Shown here: piece after piece, positions 11,501-22,847 of the stretch
Position numbering within the stretch: the stretch's first letter is position 1
Layout of the letters: each line of letters starts with the position of its first letter
Translations under genes and position numbers: made by a program
Assembly (NCBI GenBank): GCA_032358165.1
Contig: JAALGY010000023.1
Coordinates: 2,232,001 to 2,296,000, forward strand
Origin: Diplosphaera chodatii
Taxonomy: Eukaryota > Chlorophyta > Trebouxiophyceae > Prasiolales > Stichococcaceae
Direction: 5' to 3'
Length of the DNA: 64,000 nucleotides
Notes under the pieces: generated by a model
What the model saw: the letters and a program-made list of their open reading frames with translations, nothing else
Database searches by the model: none
Told to the model about the DNA's origin: nothing

Positions 11501-12316
11501 GCGAGAACTGCCACATCGAGGACGCGCTGATCATGGGGTGCGGACCGTCTTCCCAGCCCGGCTGACGCACCGATGCGCAGCAAGTCTGGACGCTGCAGAT
11601 GCACTTGAGGTTGCAGGTGTCAGCAAGCGTTTGGCAACGGCTGCTCTGGACCGTCGAACTTGCTACGTCTGGCTGTCCAGGCAGGCCGCATCATTCTGAC
11701 ACTCGTACTCTGCACAGGGTTGCCCGCAAATACAGCCTTCTGTTTGACGCCCGCACTGCACTCCTGCCGCAGGTCGGACTACTTCGAGACGCTGGAGGAG
11801 TGTGCGCTGCTGCCGGGGTGCCTGCCGGTGGGCCTGGGGCCGGGCTGCACCGCCCGCAGGTGCATCATCGACAAGAACGCCCGCATCGGCGCCAACGTGC
11901 AGATCGTCAACAAGGACGGCGTGCAGGTGCGCCCCTGAAACCCAGAGGGTCGAGGGGTTTGAGGTGTGCCAGACTGCAAACAGTGCAGGCCCAGGTGTTT
12001 TGCACCGGGAGTCTGCTGGTGGGGTCTCGCTGCAGTGCGCACGGCCACTTCCTGTCAGTACCTGTGAGGAGAAGCTTGTGTTCAATTCGGTCAATCCGTT
12101 TGTGATGTCATGCTGCAGGAGGCCAGCCGGGAAGAGGACGGCTTCTTCATCAAGGATGGCATCATTGTTGTCACAAAGGGTATGCAGGCCAACTGTGTGG
12201 TGCTGATCAAGAAGCATTCTCGGTTCCAGCCGAAAGCCTGGCATATCCCACACTGGACTGAGCATTTTGATATGTGTCCTGCAGGCGCTGTCCTCCCCGC
12301 TGGCACTGTCATCTAA
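8585..12316 (+). CDS. ADP-glucose pyrophosphorylase subunit, chloroplast
   Basis: It makes ADP-glucose from glucose-1-phosphate and ATP, the committed step of starch synthesis in the plastid. Fifteen exons were placed: 8585-8636, 8766-8851, 8929-9045, 9241-9450, 9612-9698, 9821-9905, 10030-10154, 10334-10437, 10667-10817, 10971-11065, 11205-11262, 11398-11537, 11773-11926, 12119-12179 and 12285-12316. They sum to 1557 bp, exactly 518 codons plus stop, the usual length. The first about 85 residues are Ser/Arg/Gln-rich, as in a transit peptide. The catalytic core reads [30 protein letters not shown] (catalytic Asp) and FAEKPKG (glucose-1-phosphate lysine). The C-terminal beta-helix has [14 protein letters not shown] and ends AVLPAGTVI. 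It resembles the small, catalytic-type subunit (STA6/APS1) more than the large one overall, but has some large-subunit traits, so I leave the symbol blank. The first two exons are less certain. Confidence 0.93.
9189..9218. repeat. 15-bp tandem duplication in AGPase intron
   Basis: GGCATGCGTCCCCAT occurs twice in perfect tandem, ending 22 bases before the 3' splice site of the exon at 9241. Confidence 0.9.
10841..10856 (+). repeat. Interstitial telomere-type repeat (TTTAGGG)
   Basis: GGGTTTAGGGTTTAGG gives just over two units of the plant and green-algal telomere repeat. It lies 24 bases into an AGPase intron, right after the exon that ends at 10817. It may be a scar of break repair, a telomere-box (telo-box) regulatory motif, or chance. 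Confidence 0.7.
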
Positions 12317-12807
12317 ACACAATCCAGAAGTGACAGCCGTGGGGGTGGCTCAACACCCGATGGCAACTTGACCAGTGCAGATGTGGCGCAGCCCTCAGCT
12401 TGAATGCTACTGCTGTAGCTGCACACATGCACCAAGAGCTAAACTCAGAGAACTGTTGGGTGCTCCACCGTTGAAGAGGAGCAGAGGGTCATCAAGTTGA
12501 TGCATTGATATGACGAAAGGAAAAGTGAACAGACAGCTCTCATCTTGCGTGCTGTCAAGTGCGCAGTCACGAAACGCAGGATCACAGGGTACACAGCTTC
12601 ATTCTCAACTCAAGGGATGTCATCAATGTATCCGCGCATCCGGACTTGGAAACCACAAACAGGTTCTGAGGACATCTCTTGGTGCGGCTGTGTTCGAAGG
12701 CACCCAACAGGCGGAACCCCTAATATGGGCAATGATTGTGCTGAGCATTTGACTGGTACATAGCGCCACGGGTTCTACAAAACGAGCTGGCACTGAAGAG
12801 CACAGCA
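12317..12807. other. Intergenic between convergent genes, no gene seen
   Basis: This holds the 3' ends of the plus-strand AGPase gene and the minus-strand repeat-protein gene. No RNA gene, repeat or supported open frame was recognised. Confidence 0.5.
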
Positions 12808-13374
12808 TCAGAAGGCCGCCATGAAGGCCTTCAGCGGCGACGCTGCCGTCGACGCTCTGATGACCACGGGCAGGTCGGGGCTGTTGTGGCTGCCGGTCGC
12901 CGCCACGTCAAGCAGCCGGGCACCCGGCTCCCTGTCGTTCGGCAGAAAGAAGAACGACCCGGGGGCCAGCTGCTCGTCGTTGGACGGCACGGCGAAGCCC
13001 TCTGCGTCGTCCACCGTGCCCTCGCCAAAGTCCATCAGCCCCCGGAGCACGTGCAGCAGCTGCGCGCCGGTGGTGCCGACCGGGAACCTGGCTGGCTGCA
13101 CCCCGCCGCCCCGCACCCGCACCGTGATGACCCCGGTGCCGCTCCCCAGTTTGTGTTTTGACCAAGCCGTGAAGAAGTATTGGCCGTCGGGCACAGGCTG
13201 GTCTGTGTGAAGCAGGTTCTGACCGTCTGCCGTCTGCACATTGCCATCGCCAAACCCCGCTCGTCGCCGCACCACGTCCAGCAGCTGCGCAGCGGTGACG
13301 CCTGACCTGAAGCGCAGGGGCCGCACCTCCCGTGCATGCACCATCACCGGCGCCCCACCGCCGGGAGGCGGCAT
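12808..13374 (-). CDS. Intronless protein with two internal repeats
   Basis: A single uninterrupted frame of 188 codons, unlike its intron-rich neighbours. The ATG at 13374 (MPPPGGGAPVMVHAREVRPL) was chosen because the two repeat units start right after it; the frame stays open further upstream. Unit A covers residues about 9-70 (RPLRFRSGVTAAQLLDVVRR, then FGDGNVQ and VPDGQYFF). Unit B covers about 82-145 (RFPVGTTGAQLLHVLRGLMD, then FGEGTVDD and LAPGSFFF). The shared pattern is a beta strand, a G-[VT]-T-x-A/G-Q-LL helix, F-G-[DE]-G, and a closing P-[DG]-G/S-x-F-F-F strand. This resembles a beta-grasp-like or phytochelatin-small domain, but I do not recognise a named family. Function is unknown; lack of introns suggests a young or retro-copied gene. 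Confidence 0.6.
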   Translation of the reverse strand: MPPPGGGAPVMVHAREVRPLRFRSGVTAAQLLDVVRRRAGFGDGNVQTADGQNLLHTDQPVPDGQYFFTAWSKHKLGSGTGVITVRVRGGGVQPARFPVGTTGAQLLHVLRGLMDFGEGTVDDAEGFAVPSNDEQLAPGSFFFLPNDREPGARLLDVAATGSHNSPDLPVVIRASTAASPLKAFMAAF

Positions 13375-14276
13375 GTCAGATATGGATTGATGCCTGTTGA
13401 TAGAACGCTGGCAGGCCGGCTGCGGTGGTTTGCAGCACTCCCGGGCTTTTGGCGCCCGGGAAGAGCGAACGGCTGACTTCAGTCGTACTGCGATCCGCAA
13501 CCGCCCCAATCTGTCCAAACCTGAGCTCCCGACACGCCACAGAGCACCAATATGTCCGGTGGCCCCAGCCGAAACAGGCAGTATGTCCTTTTGCAGATGC
13601 TGCGCTGGTTGCACCTCGATGTGCCGTTACAGGTCAAGCGCGTGTGTCGACAGCAATGCCCTGAGGGCACAGCCTGCCGTCAGTTGGTCCCAGCGGCGAC
13701 CCCTTATCTGCAACACTCCTCTGAACATACACGGAATGAGCTAAAAGTTGCATGCTGGCGCGTGGCGGCTGTCTGTATTCTAGCTGCTTGGCTGACGAGA
13801 TGATCTTGGTCATCCAGGGTCGGAAAGGTGAGGCCTTGCACCCAATGGGTACAGGGCATCGCAGGCACTGGACCAACTACAACATTTGCCGATGGTCTCA
13901 GCACCTGCAACCGTTGATTGCGCAACTAAGCGCCACTTGCAAACACTGGTGTCTGGTGTGCGTTAACTGTGGTGCGGGCAGCCTGCGGAAAGATGGCCGC
14001 AGCACAGTAAAGTGATCCAGCGCAGTTTAGAAGCAACTTGAAATACTCAAACCACCAGACTTTTATGATGGACTCCAAGGTTCCAAGGACACGGCATTGG
14101 CATGCAACGACCGACGATAGATGATGGGGTGTCATCAAGCAAGCATGGAGCCCCACAAGCGAGGCCATGGCGCACAGGTGCACCGCTCGTAATGATGTCA
14201 GGTCTTGACATGATTGCAGCGATTCAGTTTCGAAGCCCGGAGCACAGCATGCTCACAGGCGGGGCTCCAACATGAT
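13375..14276. other. Intergenic, no gene seen
   Basis: About 900 bp between two divergent genes. It should hold the promoters of the repeat-protein gene (minus) and the SEL1L/HRD3 gene (plus). A GC-rich hairpin sits at 13439-13461. No coding exon is supported. Confidence 0.5.
13439..13461. repeat. Inverted repeat, 8-bp GC stem
   Basis: TCCCGGGC at 13439-13446 pairs with GCCCGGGA at 13454-13461 around the 7-base loop TTTTGGC. It lies 65-90 bp upstream of the start codon of the minus-strand repeat protein, so it may sit in its promoter or 5' UTR. Confidence 0.55.
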
Positions 14277-17200
14277 ATGCAGGTGCTGCTGCTCGTAGCT
14301 GCATTGCTGTGCACCGCATCGCACGCCGCAGCCAGCAGTGCCACCACAGCGGAGGAGTCACCAGCGGAAGCCGCATACAACAGGGCTGTACAGCTGCGGT
14401 GCGTCTCAGTTGACGCTGCTGCGGCTATGCTGGCATGCAGTGCAAAGAGCCTGCACGTCTGGGTGGTAGTCTTTGTGATGTGCCCATCTGTGTGCCCATC
14501 TGTGCACAGCTCACGGCGGGATGCGTCAACACGCTACCTGCGAGAGGCGGCAGCCCTGCTGCGGTCGGCAGCGGGCGTCAAGATCGCGGCGTCAATCGCG
14601 CCGCCAGATCAGGCAGCTGGCGAGGGGCAGCAGCCCGCAGCGCAGCTGATTGAGTTTGAAGACCGGGCCAGCACCCATGCGCCGGCCCTCTGGGAGCTGG
14701 CGAAGGCATACGACAGAGGTCAGCAACGGTGCACAGATGATGGCAGAGGCGCCGCAGCCATGTCACATCATGTGGATAGGACGTACAACGCTCTGGCCTT
14801 GCAGCATGTGCGGCGTCACGGTGCTCTGCCGTGTGCAGGCGAGGGCGTGGCGCAGGACATGTATGTGGCGGCGGAGCTGATTGATGCGGCGGCGGAGGCA
14901 GGAAACCCCGACGCCCAGGCGGAGGTCGGCTTCCGTGCGGCGCTGGGCCTGCACCCTATGAGCCAAACATCCTTTGCATTTGGCGAGCCGGACGTGCCCA
15001 AGTGCGGCCCCGCACCCCGCACCCATGCACATGGAAAGGCTTTCTTCTCGTGACGGACAACATCCACAGCAGCAGCATCTGACAATCCACGAACATGTCT
15101 GACGGTTTGACAGTGTGCAACCACAGGGCGCTGCTGCACTACTACTTTGCGGCAGCGGGCAACAGCTCCTTTGCGCAGCTGGCATTAGGCTACCGCCACG
15201 GGCGTGGCCTGGGTGTGCCCAAGTCCTGCCAATCTGCGGTGAGTAATAGCTGCTCGTCTCTGTTAGTGCTGATCTTGCATCCTGCTGATCACTTTGGCTG
15301 CATGCACCATCTGACGCTTTCCAGCAGTGTTTAAGCATCAGATCACTGTAAAACAGCCGAATTTGATGTCCTATCTATACCATCTGTCTATTAATCAGGG
15401 AGGTCCGTTCAACAGTATTGCCTATCAAAAAGACACCCCTTTAGCAACCATCACTATTAGGCCTTCGATCTAGCTTCGTGCTGTTACACTCTCATCAGTG
15501 TAGGTCACGAGCAGAAGGAGCACTAAAAGCTGCGCATTGTTCATGCAGGTGCTGTACTACAACCCTGTGGCGGAGCAAGTTGTGGAGCTGGCACGGTCAC
15601 CGAACACACTCCCTCAGGCAAGATCTCTTATGCGCATCTCGCCCTTGCGGTCCTGCGTCACCATCGCCGCCAAGCTACAAATTGTCAACAGGTGGTAGTA
15701 AATGTGTTCCGCTGCTGAGCTGTGATGTATCGCCTGCAGATGTCACGAGTTCGGCTGAGTGCAAAGTCACTGGACGGTCTCCGCGCCAGCACTGAGCAAG
15801 ACGTGCTACACTATCAGGTGCTTGCACGATTGTAGCTTGTTATTAGCCGCGCATGATGACTTCTTGGAACCAACAGTATCCAAGGGTAGTGTCCGTTTGT
15901 AAAAGCTGCAAGTGCACGCACCAGCCGCACGTGGCCAGCCACCAGCACATTTCGTGCCACGAGGGAGGCGCGTGTGGCCAATCAGATTCGCCTGCACCCC
16001 GCAGTGGTTCGCGGACCTCGGCAATGTGGACGCTCAGCGCGCCGTGGGACAGATATTGTCAGCGGGCGGTGCCGGGCGTGATCCCGAGCAGGCTCTGCGC
16101 TACTTCCAGTGCGACCGCCAAAACACTGCATGCATATCGGCTTTAGCATGCTGGGTCGTTGAACTCAGCGACTGCTGGTGCATGCACAGCGGCATTCCTT
16201 CGTTGGTGCGGCGGACCAGTGGCACTCCACGCTGCTGCAGGCGTGCAGCGGATGGCGGCGATGCTGACGCCATGGCGGCCCTGGGGCACATGTACGCCAA
16301 CGGACGTGGCGTCAAGGCCTCCAATGGAACCGCCCTGAAATGGTGAACAGTGTCCAGCTTTTCTACTGTGATGGCCATGACCCAGTTGTGACAGTCCCCG
16401 GCATGCATCCACTGCAGAGGCACTGCTGCGCGGTGGAACGCACTATCAATGCGGTGTTTGCACGCCCCTGCTGGGGCGCTTCTCCATGTCAAGGCTGGAC
16501 CCTGACCAACAACATGGGGCATGCGCCATGCAACCACAGTGGACCAAAGCATTGCAGGTTCCGCGCGGCGGTGGAGCACAACCACGCCAGCGCGCAGTAC
16601 GGCCTGGGGTACATGCACCTGGTGGGCCACGGCGTGGCCATGAACCACCGCAAGGCGTACAAGTACTTCTCATCCGCCGCCGAGCAGGTGGGCCTCTCTG
16701 AACCCTAACCATGCCGACAGAAACAGGGTGTTTGCACGCGCAGGTAGCGCAGCCCGGCGGATGCAGAGGATGATGTGCGTCCATGCCTTTGCAGGGCAAC
16801 ACTGAGGCGTGGTTCCACCTGGGCGTGATGCACCTCAATGGGTGGGGCGTGCCGCGCAACGTGATGCAGGCGCAATACTTCTTCTCCATGACCGCCAAGA
16901 CGGTGCGGCAGCCAGGGTAGTGAATAAGTCTCACTTGCACACCCGCCCTTCCTGGACGACAATGCCTGCAGTGATACCTGTGCAGACTGGTGGCCGCCGT
17001 GCTGCCGGAGGTTTGCTACAGCTGCTACCGCAAATGAGCAGGGAGATGATCTTGTGCGCCGGTGAATGTGCTTGTACTCAGTTTGCATGTGACCCGCAGG
17101 GTCATGTGCTGGGCATGTACAACCTGGCCATGATGCACCTGGCCAAGGAGTCTGGAGGCTGCGACAATGCAAGGGAGCTGCTGAAGAAGGTCGCAGGTAC

Positions 17201-19677
17201 TGCTTCTGTGTGCCACAGTATTCTGTTGCTGACACACAGGCGTGCGGGAGACAGCCTGCTCTGCTGCCTGCAGCATCACATGTTGACATGCATGATGCGT
17301 TGCTCGCTGATCTTGACTGCTGTACGAAGCACCATGACTCTGGACCTGCTGAGGAGGAAACCGTGTGCACTTATGGTAGTGTCGCAAGTTGACTAGCGCA
17401 CGCAATCGCCACTGTCACGCTGAAAACCGGTGTGCTGCTTGTCATGCAGAGAGGGGCCCCTGGAGCGCGGTGCTGCAGGAGGGGCGAGAGGCGTTCGCGG
17501 ACGGCGACTATGATGGCTCGCTGCTGGCGTACCTGCGTGCCGCTGAGATGGGCTACGAGCTGGGCCAATCCAATGCCGCCTGGCTCATCACGCACGTGCG
17601 CGCAGTCCACCGACGAACAAGTAGCAGTGGCACGGTGTAGGCAACCCCACAGCACGTCCTCATGTACAACGGCATCAGAACAAGTCGCACAGTGTAGTAG
17701 ATGTTGACCTTCGCTATAGGGCGTGCATGACCGCGCATCACTTCACCGCAGGGCTACTCAGCGGCAGCAGGCGGCGCTGGCAGCCTGTCTGTTGGGCTGC
17801 ATCAGCACGCGGCACAGCAGGGCCACATGCCAGCGCTGCTCGCTGTTGGCGATGCCTTCTGGTACGGCCCTTTCGCTGGTGCTAGTCTGAACTGCTCAGA
17901 TGGCCTTCCGACATCTATGCAGTCTGCTGCCGCATGCCTTCTGGCCGACCATGGAATCAAAGAGTATGGACAATGAACGCCATAGAGCAATGTCGGGTGT
18001 TATGCCCTTCCCAGGTATGGGCGCGGCACCAAGCCGGACTGGCAGCGCGCCGGCGAGGTGTACGCCAAGGCCAACCTGGGACAAGCGTACTTCAACCTTG
18101 GCTACATGCACCAGTTCGGTGCCGGCCTGCCCCAGGTACACAGGCTGCTCCGGCTTGTCTGGTGATGCACTGGGGCGGGCTGCTTTGCATGGGCATCTCA
18201 CATTGCCACCAAACCTTGGCCTGAGTGCTGCCTAACTGCGGTGATGATGCTGTCACATAGGATCTGCACCTGGCCAAGCGATTTTACGACAAAGCAGCGA
18301 CGGCGGCGCCGGACGCCTGGCTGCCGGTCCGCGTCGCGCTGGCGGGCCTCATGGCGCACTCCGCCTGGCTGCGCCTCGCGCCCCGGCTGCCGCCGCAGCT
18401 GGGGTGGCTGCGGCGCTACGTTTTCGCAGCGCCAACACAGCCACGTGAGGCCTTGCCGCCCTTGCAGCTCTTCCTGCTTGCGGCTTCCCTCAGATGGTCA
18501 ACAACAGGGGAAGTGTACTAAGCAAAGTGGGGGACTATGGCCAGACGTCTGCATGCACCTGCAACCTGATGCCTACTCAACCGTTTGTTGCAGTGGCGGA
18601 GGAGAGTGCCCGCGCTCGGGCGGGCATTGGCTTCCGGGCGGCCAGCCTTGTGGCCAGCTCGCTGCTGGGGTGGGCGGGGCGGGCCAGCGGCGCCTCCCGC
18701 GCCCTGGCCGCAGGTGGCGCCCAGCTGTCCAGCGCCCTCAGGTGCGCACCAGCCTGTGCAGTGATGAGCCTGTCACCATCGATACCGGCAGCCAAACCGC
18801 AGGCAACTGCTGAAGCTCCTGTGGTTTTGCGTCGTCCGGCACGAAGCTGTTTCAGGCGATGAGGCCAGGCGCCTGTGGGCTCCGCACCTTGCATGCGTGC
18901 AAGTGTGCTTCCCCTGCCTGTGCTAGACGCTGCATCACGAGCGCAGTCAGGGGGCCCAAGCCATCATCAAAGCATCGTGGTTTGTGCGGCATGTCTGCAT
19001 GCATGAAGACCTCTGGTTGATCAGTTGATGAGGGTCAGCGTTGCGTGCAGTGGCAGCGGTGGCGATGGATCAGAGACGCTGCTGCTGCTGGGGCTGCTGG
19101 CGGTGCTGGTGCTGGTCCTGCGGCGGCGAGCGGCGCTGCGCACCCTCTACGGCCCGCCCCCCGGCCCGCTGCCAGGTGTGCATAACGGTTGTCACTGTGT
19201 TCCCCCAGACGGCAAGCTGTGTCAGTGCTGGTGACGCAAAGCACTGGGCAGTGTGGCCTGACGTCTAACTTCCTGGCATCCGTACAGCTGCTTGCACCCA
19301 GCTGCATCAGCTCTACAATTTCAAGCCGTATACACCGTGATGCAGTGCCGGACCCCGCGATGGGCCCGATACGGCGGCGATCTGGCAGCGTCGGCGTTGC
19401 CGGCACAGCAGCCCCTGCAGCACCGGCACCCCCGGGGCAGCAATCCTCGGAGCAGCTTGCAGGCGACTCCGTGCAAGGCAGCGGACCTGCCGGCGGCCAC
19501 ACCGTCCCGGCCTCACAGGCGCACGGCAGCACCCAGGCAGCAGGGGAGCAGCGGCATGAGCAGCACCCTGTTCCGCCGCCCAGGGCGTCGCTTGCAGAGC
19601 TGCGCCAAGGGGTAGATGCAGAGCGGGTGCGGGCACAGCAGGGGGATGAGGACGAGGCGGGGCCTTCAGATCGGTGA
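14277..19677 (+). CDS. HRD3: SEL1L/HRD3-like ER-associated degradation protein
   Basis: It should be the lumenal, membrane-anchored partner of the HRD1 ubiquitin ligase, holding misfolded clients through Sel1 (TPR-like) repeats. The ATG at 14277 begins a clear signal peptide (MQVLLLVAALLCTASHAAA). Sel1 repeats follow across many exons: GEGVAQDMYVAAELIDAAAE (14840-14900), LALGYRHGRGLGVPKS (15180), MAALGHMYANGRGVKA (16270), ASAQYGLGYMHLVGHGVAMN (16590), FHLGVMHLNGWGVPRNVMQA (16815), MYNLAMMHLAKESGGCDNA (17117) and FNLGYMHQFGAGLPQ (18090). A C-terminal membrane segment (ETLLLLGLLAVLVLVL, near 19075) is followed by a basic, Pro/Gln-rich tail ending at 19677. Order and topology fit HRD3 of plants. 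About 12-15 exons; the borders in 15.5-16.1 kb and 17.7-18.6 kb are approximate. Confidence 0.87.
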
Positions 19678-20410
19678 TGGCCCTGCAATGGGCTGTTGCG
19701 AATAATCCACTGCCGCCGGCGCGGCTGCAAGTTGTGTTGCACCCCAGACTCGCCGGCTAAGTGGGGCACACTGCACTCCCAGCTAGCGGGGTAATTCTTG
19801 TACACACCCAACGAAGGGCAGAGCAGTGAAACGCTGGCAGAGTGGCGTGCCTAACACGCAAGTGCATGGTCTCCTGGGCCCGACATACAAGTGTAAGCAT
19901 CAACCGCAGATGCACCAGGAAAGCAGGCAGGAACCGGGCTGAATGAGCTGGGATCACCTGTACGTTCAGACTTGTCATGCACCCCAGTGCAGCCTCATCA
20001 AGTCTTTATAGAGCTGAACACCTGTCAGCATGATCGGCGTGCCTTTCAGTGCAAACCGCCAAACAACTTGAATCACCAAATGCCAGCTCAAACGCGCGAA
20101 GCCGCTGCGCTCATGCGCTGCTGCAGGCCTGCACGTCGGCCAGCCGTGCAATGTTCACGACTTCTGGGCTTGCCAGGAGCTGCTGCTAGCTGTTACGACA
20201 GCGCGTCTGACCTTCCTGCATCGACACACGCTTGACTGCTGCTTCACCGTGCGCACCGTTTGCAGCTTACGCCTTAGTACCACGCGAGTCTCCAACATCA
20301 CTCAGTTGACCCAAAGTTGCATTTGTAAGCTTGCCCCTGGGGCAGTTGCACGCCCCCTCAGCTGCACATCGCAGGCAGCATGCAACGTTGCAGCGCATGA
20401 CGGCAGTGCA
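19678..20410. other. Intergenic, no gene seen
   Basis: Between the HRD3-like stop and the proposed start of the coiled-coil gene, both on plus. It should hold a 3' UTR and a promoter. No supported exon, RNA gene or repeat was seen. Confidence 0.45.
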
Positions 20411-22681
20411 ATGATCTTATCAAACGCCTCCTACAGCGCGCAGCATAGCCGTCAAAAGGTGCATGCTGAGAAGGTAGCTGCAATGCAACAATCCTATGGC
20501 ACCCACGGATCCTGCATATTGTCCAGGGGTGTGCCAGTTTGGGGCGAGGCGGTATGCCCTTTCTGTGTATGATGAATCTGTCTTGACCGCAGCACGGACG
20601 CAGAATTATCACACAGAGAGCTTGACACCCTGAACCTTGCTGCGGTACGACGCAGGTCAGGGAACAGCCACCGGAGAAGCTGCTCACAGACCGGTCGGCA
20701 TACATCCTGTACCTAGAGAGTCAGCTGGAGCGTGTGACGGCAGCGTGCATGACTGTGCACTCGTTTGAGGAAAGGCTGGAGGATGTCGCAAGCCACTTGC
20801 ATGCCTTGGATGCGAAGGTGCGACAACACCCTTTCCCGCCACGACACTTGCTGCTTCGCTAGTCAGCAATGTGGATGGCTGGTACCGCAGGGGCTGAAGC
20901 GACTTGTCTCATGAAAGTCTGCATTGCGTTCCCTGCAGATTATGGAAAAGGTGCATGCTGTGCAGCAGCCAAAAGCATGTGCTGAGTCAGACTGCAGTGG
21001 TGCTGTGATTCAGACATCAAGTGCTCTGGTGCTTGCCTGCTGCAGGTGCTCAACACAGGCCGCCTGGCACGGTGCATACAGGAGGATGCGCAGGAGGCAG
21101 TTGCAGGGCTGCACTTGACGCAGCAGCAGCTGGCAGACCGCTTGGCGGCAGTCGCGGATACGGTCCAAGGCCTGCCAAGCAACGACTGGCTTGCTATGAA
21201 TGTGCGCATCAGCTGCTGCTCGTGTTTCTGGGTTTGTATTAATGTTGCCCCTGCAGGTGACTGCTCAAGCGGTACAGGAGGCAATTGATTTGCTTGGCAG
21301 TCCCACCAGATGCAAGCTTGCCTCATTCCTGGCCTTCAATTGCAGCAGGCTGTCCCGCCCGAGCGCAGCGCCGCCAACAGCAGTTTACAGCTCGAGGGCA
21401 CCGAACCAGGCATGGCCGCAGACGGTGCCCCGTCCGGCAGCCAACTGCAGTCGCTGGCTGAGCTGCTCACACCGCAGCAGGCATGCCCAAACAATGTAGT
21501 TGAATGATCATCGACTCATCAAGTGATTGCAGATGCTCATCACAAAACAGTTGACGTCTCCCCTCGCTGACTTCTGCAAGCTGACCGACCAGCTCAGGCT
21601 GAGCAGTCGGCCGCTACTGACTGGGCGACTCCCTTCTGCCACAGGCACACGAGGTGCAGGAGGCCGTGGGACATGTGCAGTGCGCCTTTGCAGACATCCG
21701 CACATCGCTAGCGATGCTCCAGCACAGCAAGGTGGATCGCAGTGCCGCAGCTGTGGCAGAGCAGCCACGCGCCGGACAGCAGCCTGTATCACCCGCCAGG
21801 AGGCAGCCTCAGGATCGGTGTTGGCCCTCAGGCAACCAGGCCACAGCTCGTCGACCAGCAACGTCGGACAGATGGCCTAAGGTACAGCCAGAGCAGGTGG
21901 ACAACGCAGGGTGGAGGGTGCACTGCACAAGGGTGGGCCCTGCTGGATCTGCACAGGAGCTGGAGCCACGCAGCTCGTGGCCGCCTGCACAGCCCGCCTC
22001 CAGGGCACCTGCGTCACATCCCAGCATGCACAGCAACCCCTGCAGTCGGCCCGCAGATGCGGCTGCACGGCCGGACGGCAGCGCACAGCCGCCCTATGCA
22101 CTTCACGCAGGCAGCCACCAGCGGCAGCAGCCGAGCACACAGCAGCACCGCTGGCACTGGCGGGCCGAGGCAGCAGCTCTGCAGGTGCGTGCTCGCCGAC
22201 TGCACACTGCAGTGTGGTCGATGTCTTGGTGCAGCGACCAAGATTTTCTTCAGGGACGCAACCCCTCAGGTTCAGCTGAACAGGGTCCTCTGTACACATT
22301 TGAATGCAGGTGGAACAGGCAGCCTGCAAGCGGAAGGCAGCAGCAGGTGGCCACCAGGGATCCGGGCCAGCCGCTATTGACATGGATGCCTGGCAAGGCG
22401 TAAGCCGTCATACCACAGATGCTGCTGAATCAACAGCTCTGATGGATGATGCCACGCTGTATGCCGATGAGAACCAGCAGGCTGGAGCAGCAACGCCAGG
22501 TAGGCCTGGGACTTCCAACCGTCAGCAGTGTCGGAGGGTGGACACTCACAAGGCAGATGGCATAGGTAATGGTGGCACCGCTGGCACACCATATGCCCCT
22601 GCTGGCCTGCAGCGACAGAAACGGCTGCAGCAGCTCTATCGGGAGCTGCAGCTTTTGGATGCACAGGCTTCACAAACTTGA
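20411..22681 (+). CDS. Coiled-coil protein of unknown function
   Basis: I do not recognise the family. A phase-consistent model starts MILSNASYSAQHSRQK (20411-20458) and splices to 20656-20817, which reads VREQPPEKLLTDRSAYILYL and then ESQLERVTAACMTVHSFEER. Later exons add LARCIQEDAQEAVAGLHLTQ (near 21067), VTAQAVQEAIDLLGSPT (21258) and EVQEAVGHVQCAFADIRTSL (near 21650). After this comes a long low-complexity Gln/Ala/Ser/Pro-rich part, and finally LQRQKRLQQLYRELQLLDAQ near 22606-22665, ending at 22681. The helical heptad parts suggest a structural or adaptor protein, for example of the centrosome, flagellum or cytoskeleton, but this is inference. A 12-bp micro-exon (IMEK, near 20939) is possible. 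Start and middle exons are uncertain. Confidence 0.6.
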
Positions 22682-22847
22682 GTGACTCGACCCTATCGTT
22701 GATGAGGTTGAGGGAAACGGTAGCATGCCCGCCAACTCAAACCCGTTTTGTATGATGTTGTCAGCTATGTTGACTTGCATACCACTTCTCAATGAACCCT
22801 GAGCTTGAAACAGTAGTAAAGTGGTCAACATGAAACCACAGAAGCAC

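Noticed and set aside
13397..13803. Open frames overlapping the upstream extension of the 188-residue repeat protein
   Set aside because: The repeat units begin just after the ATG at 13374, and the upstream part is not repeat-like.
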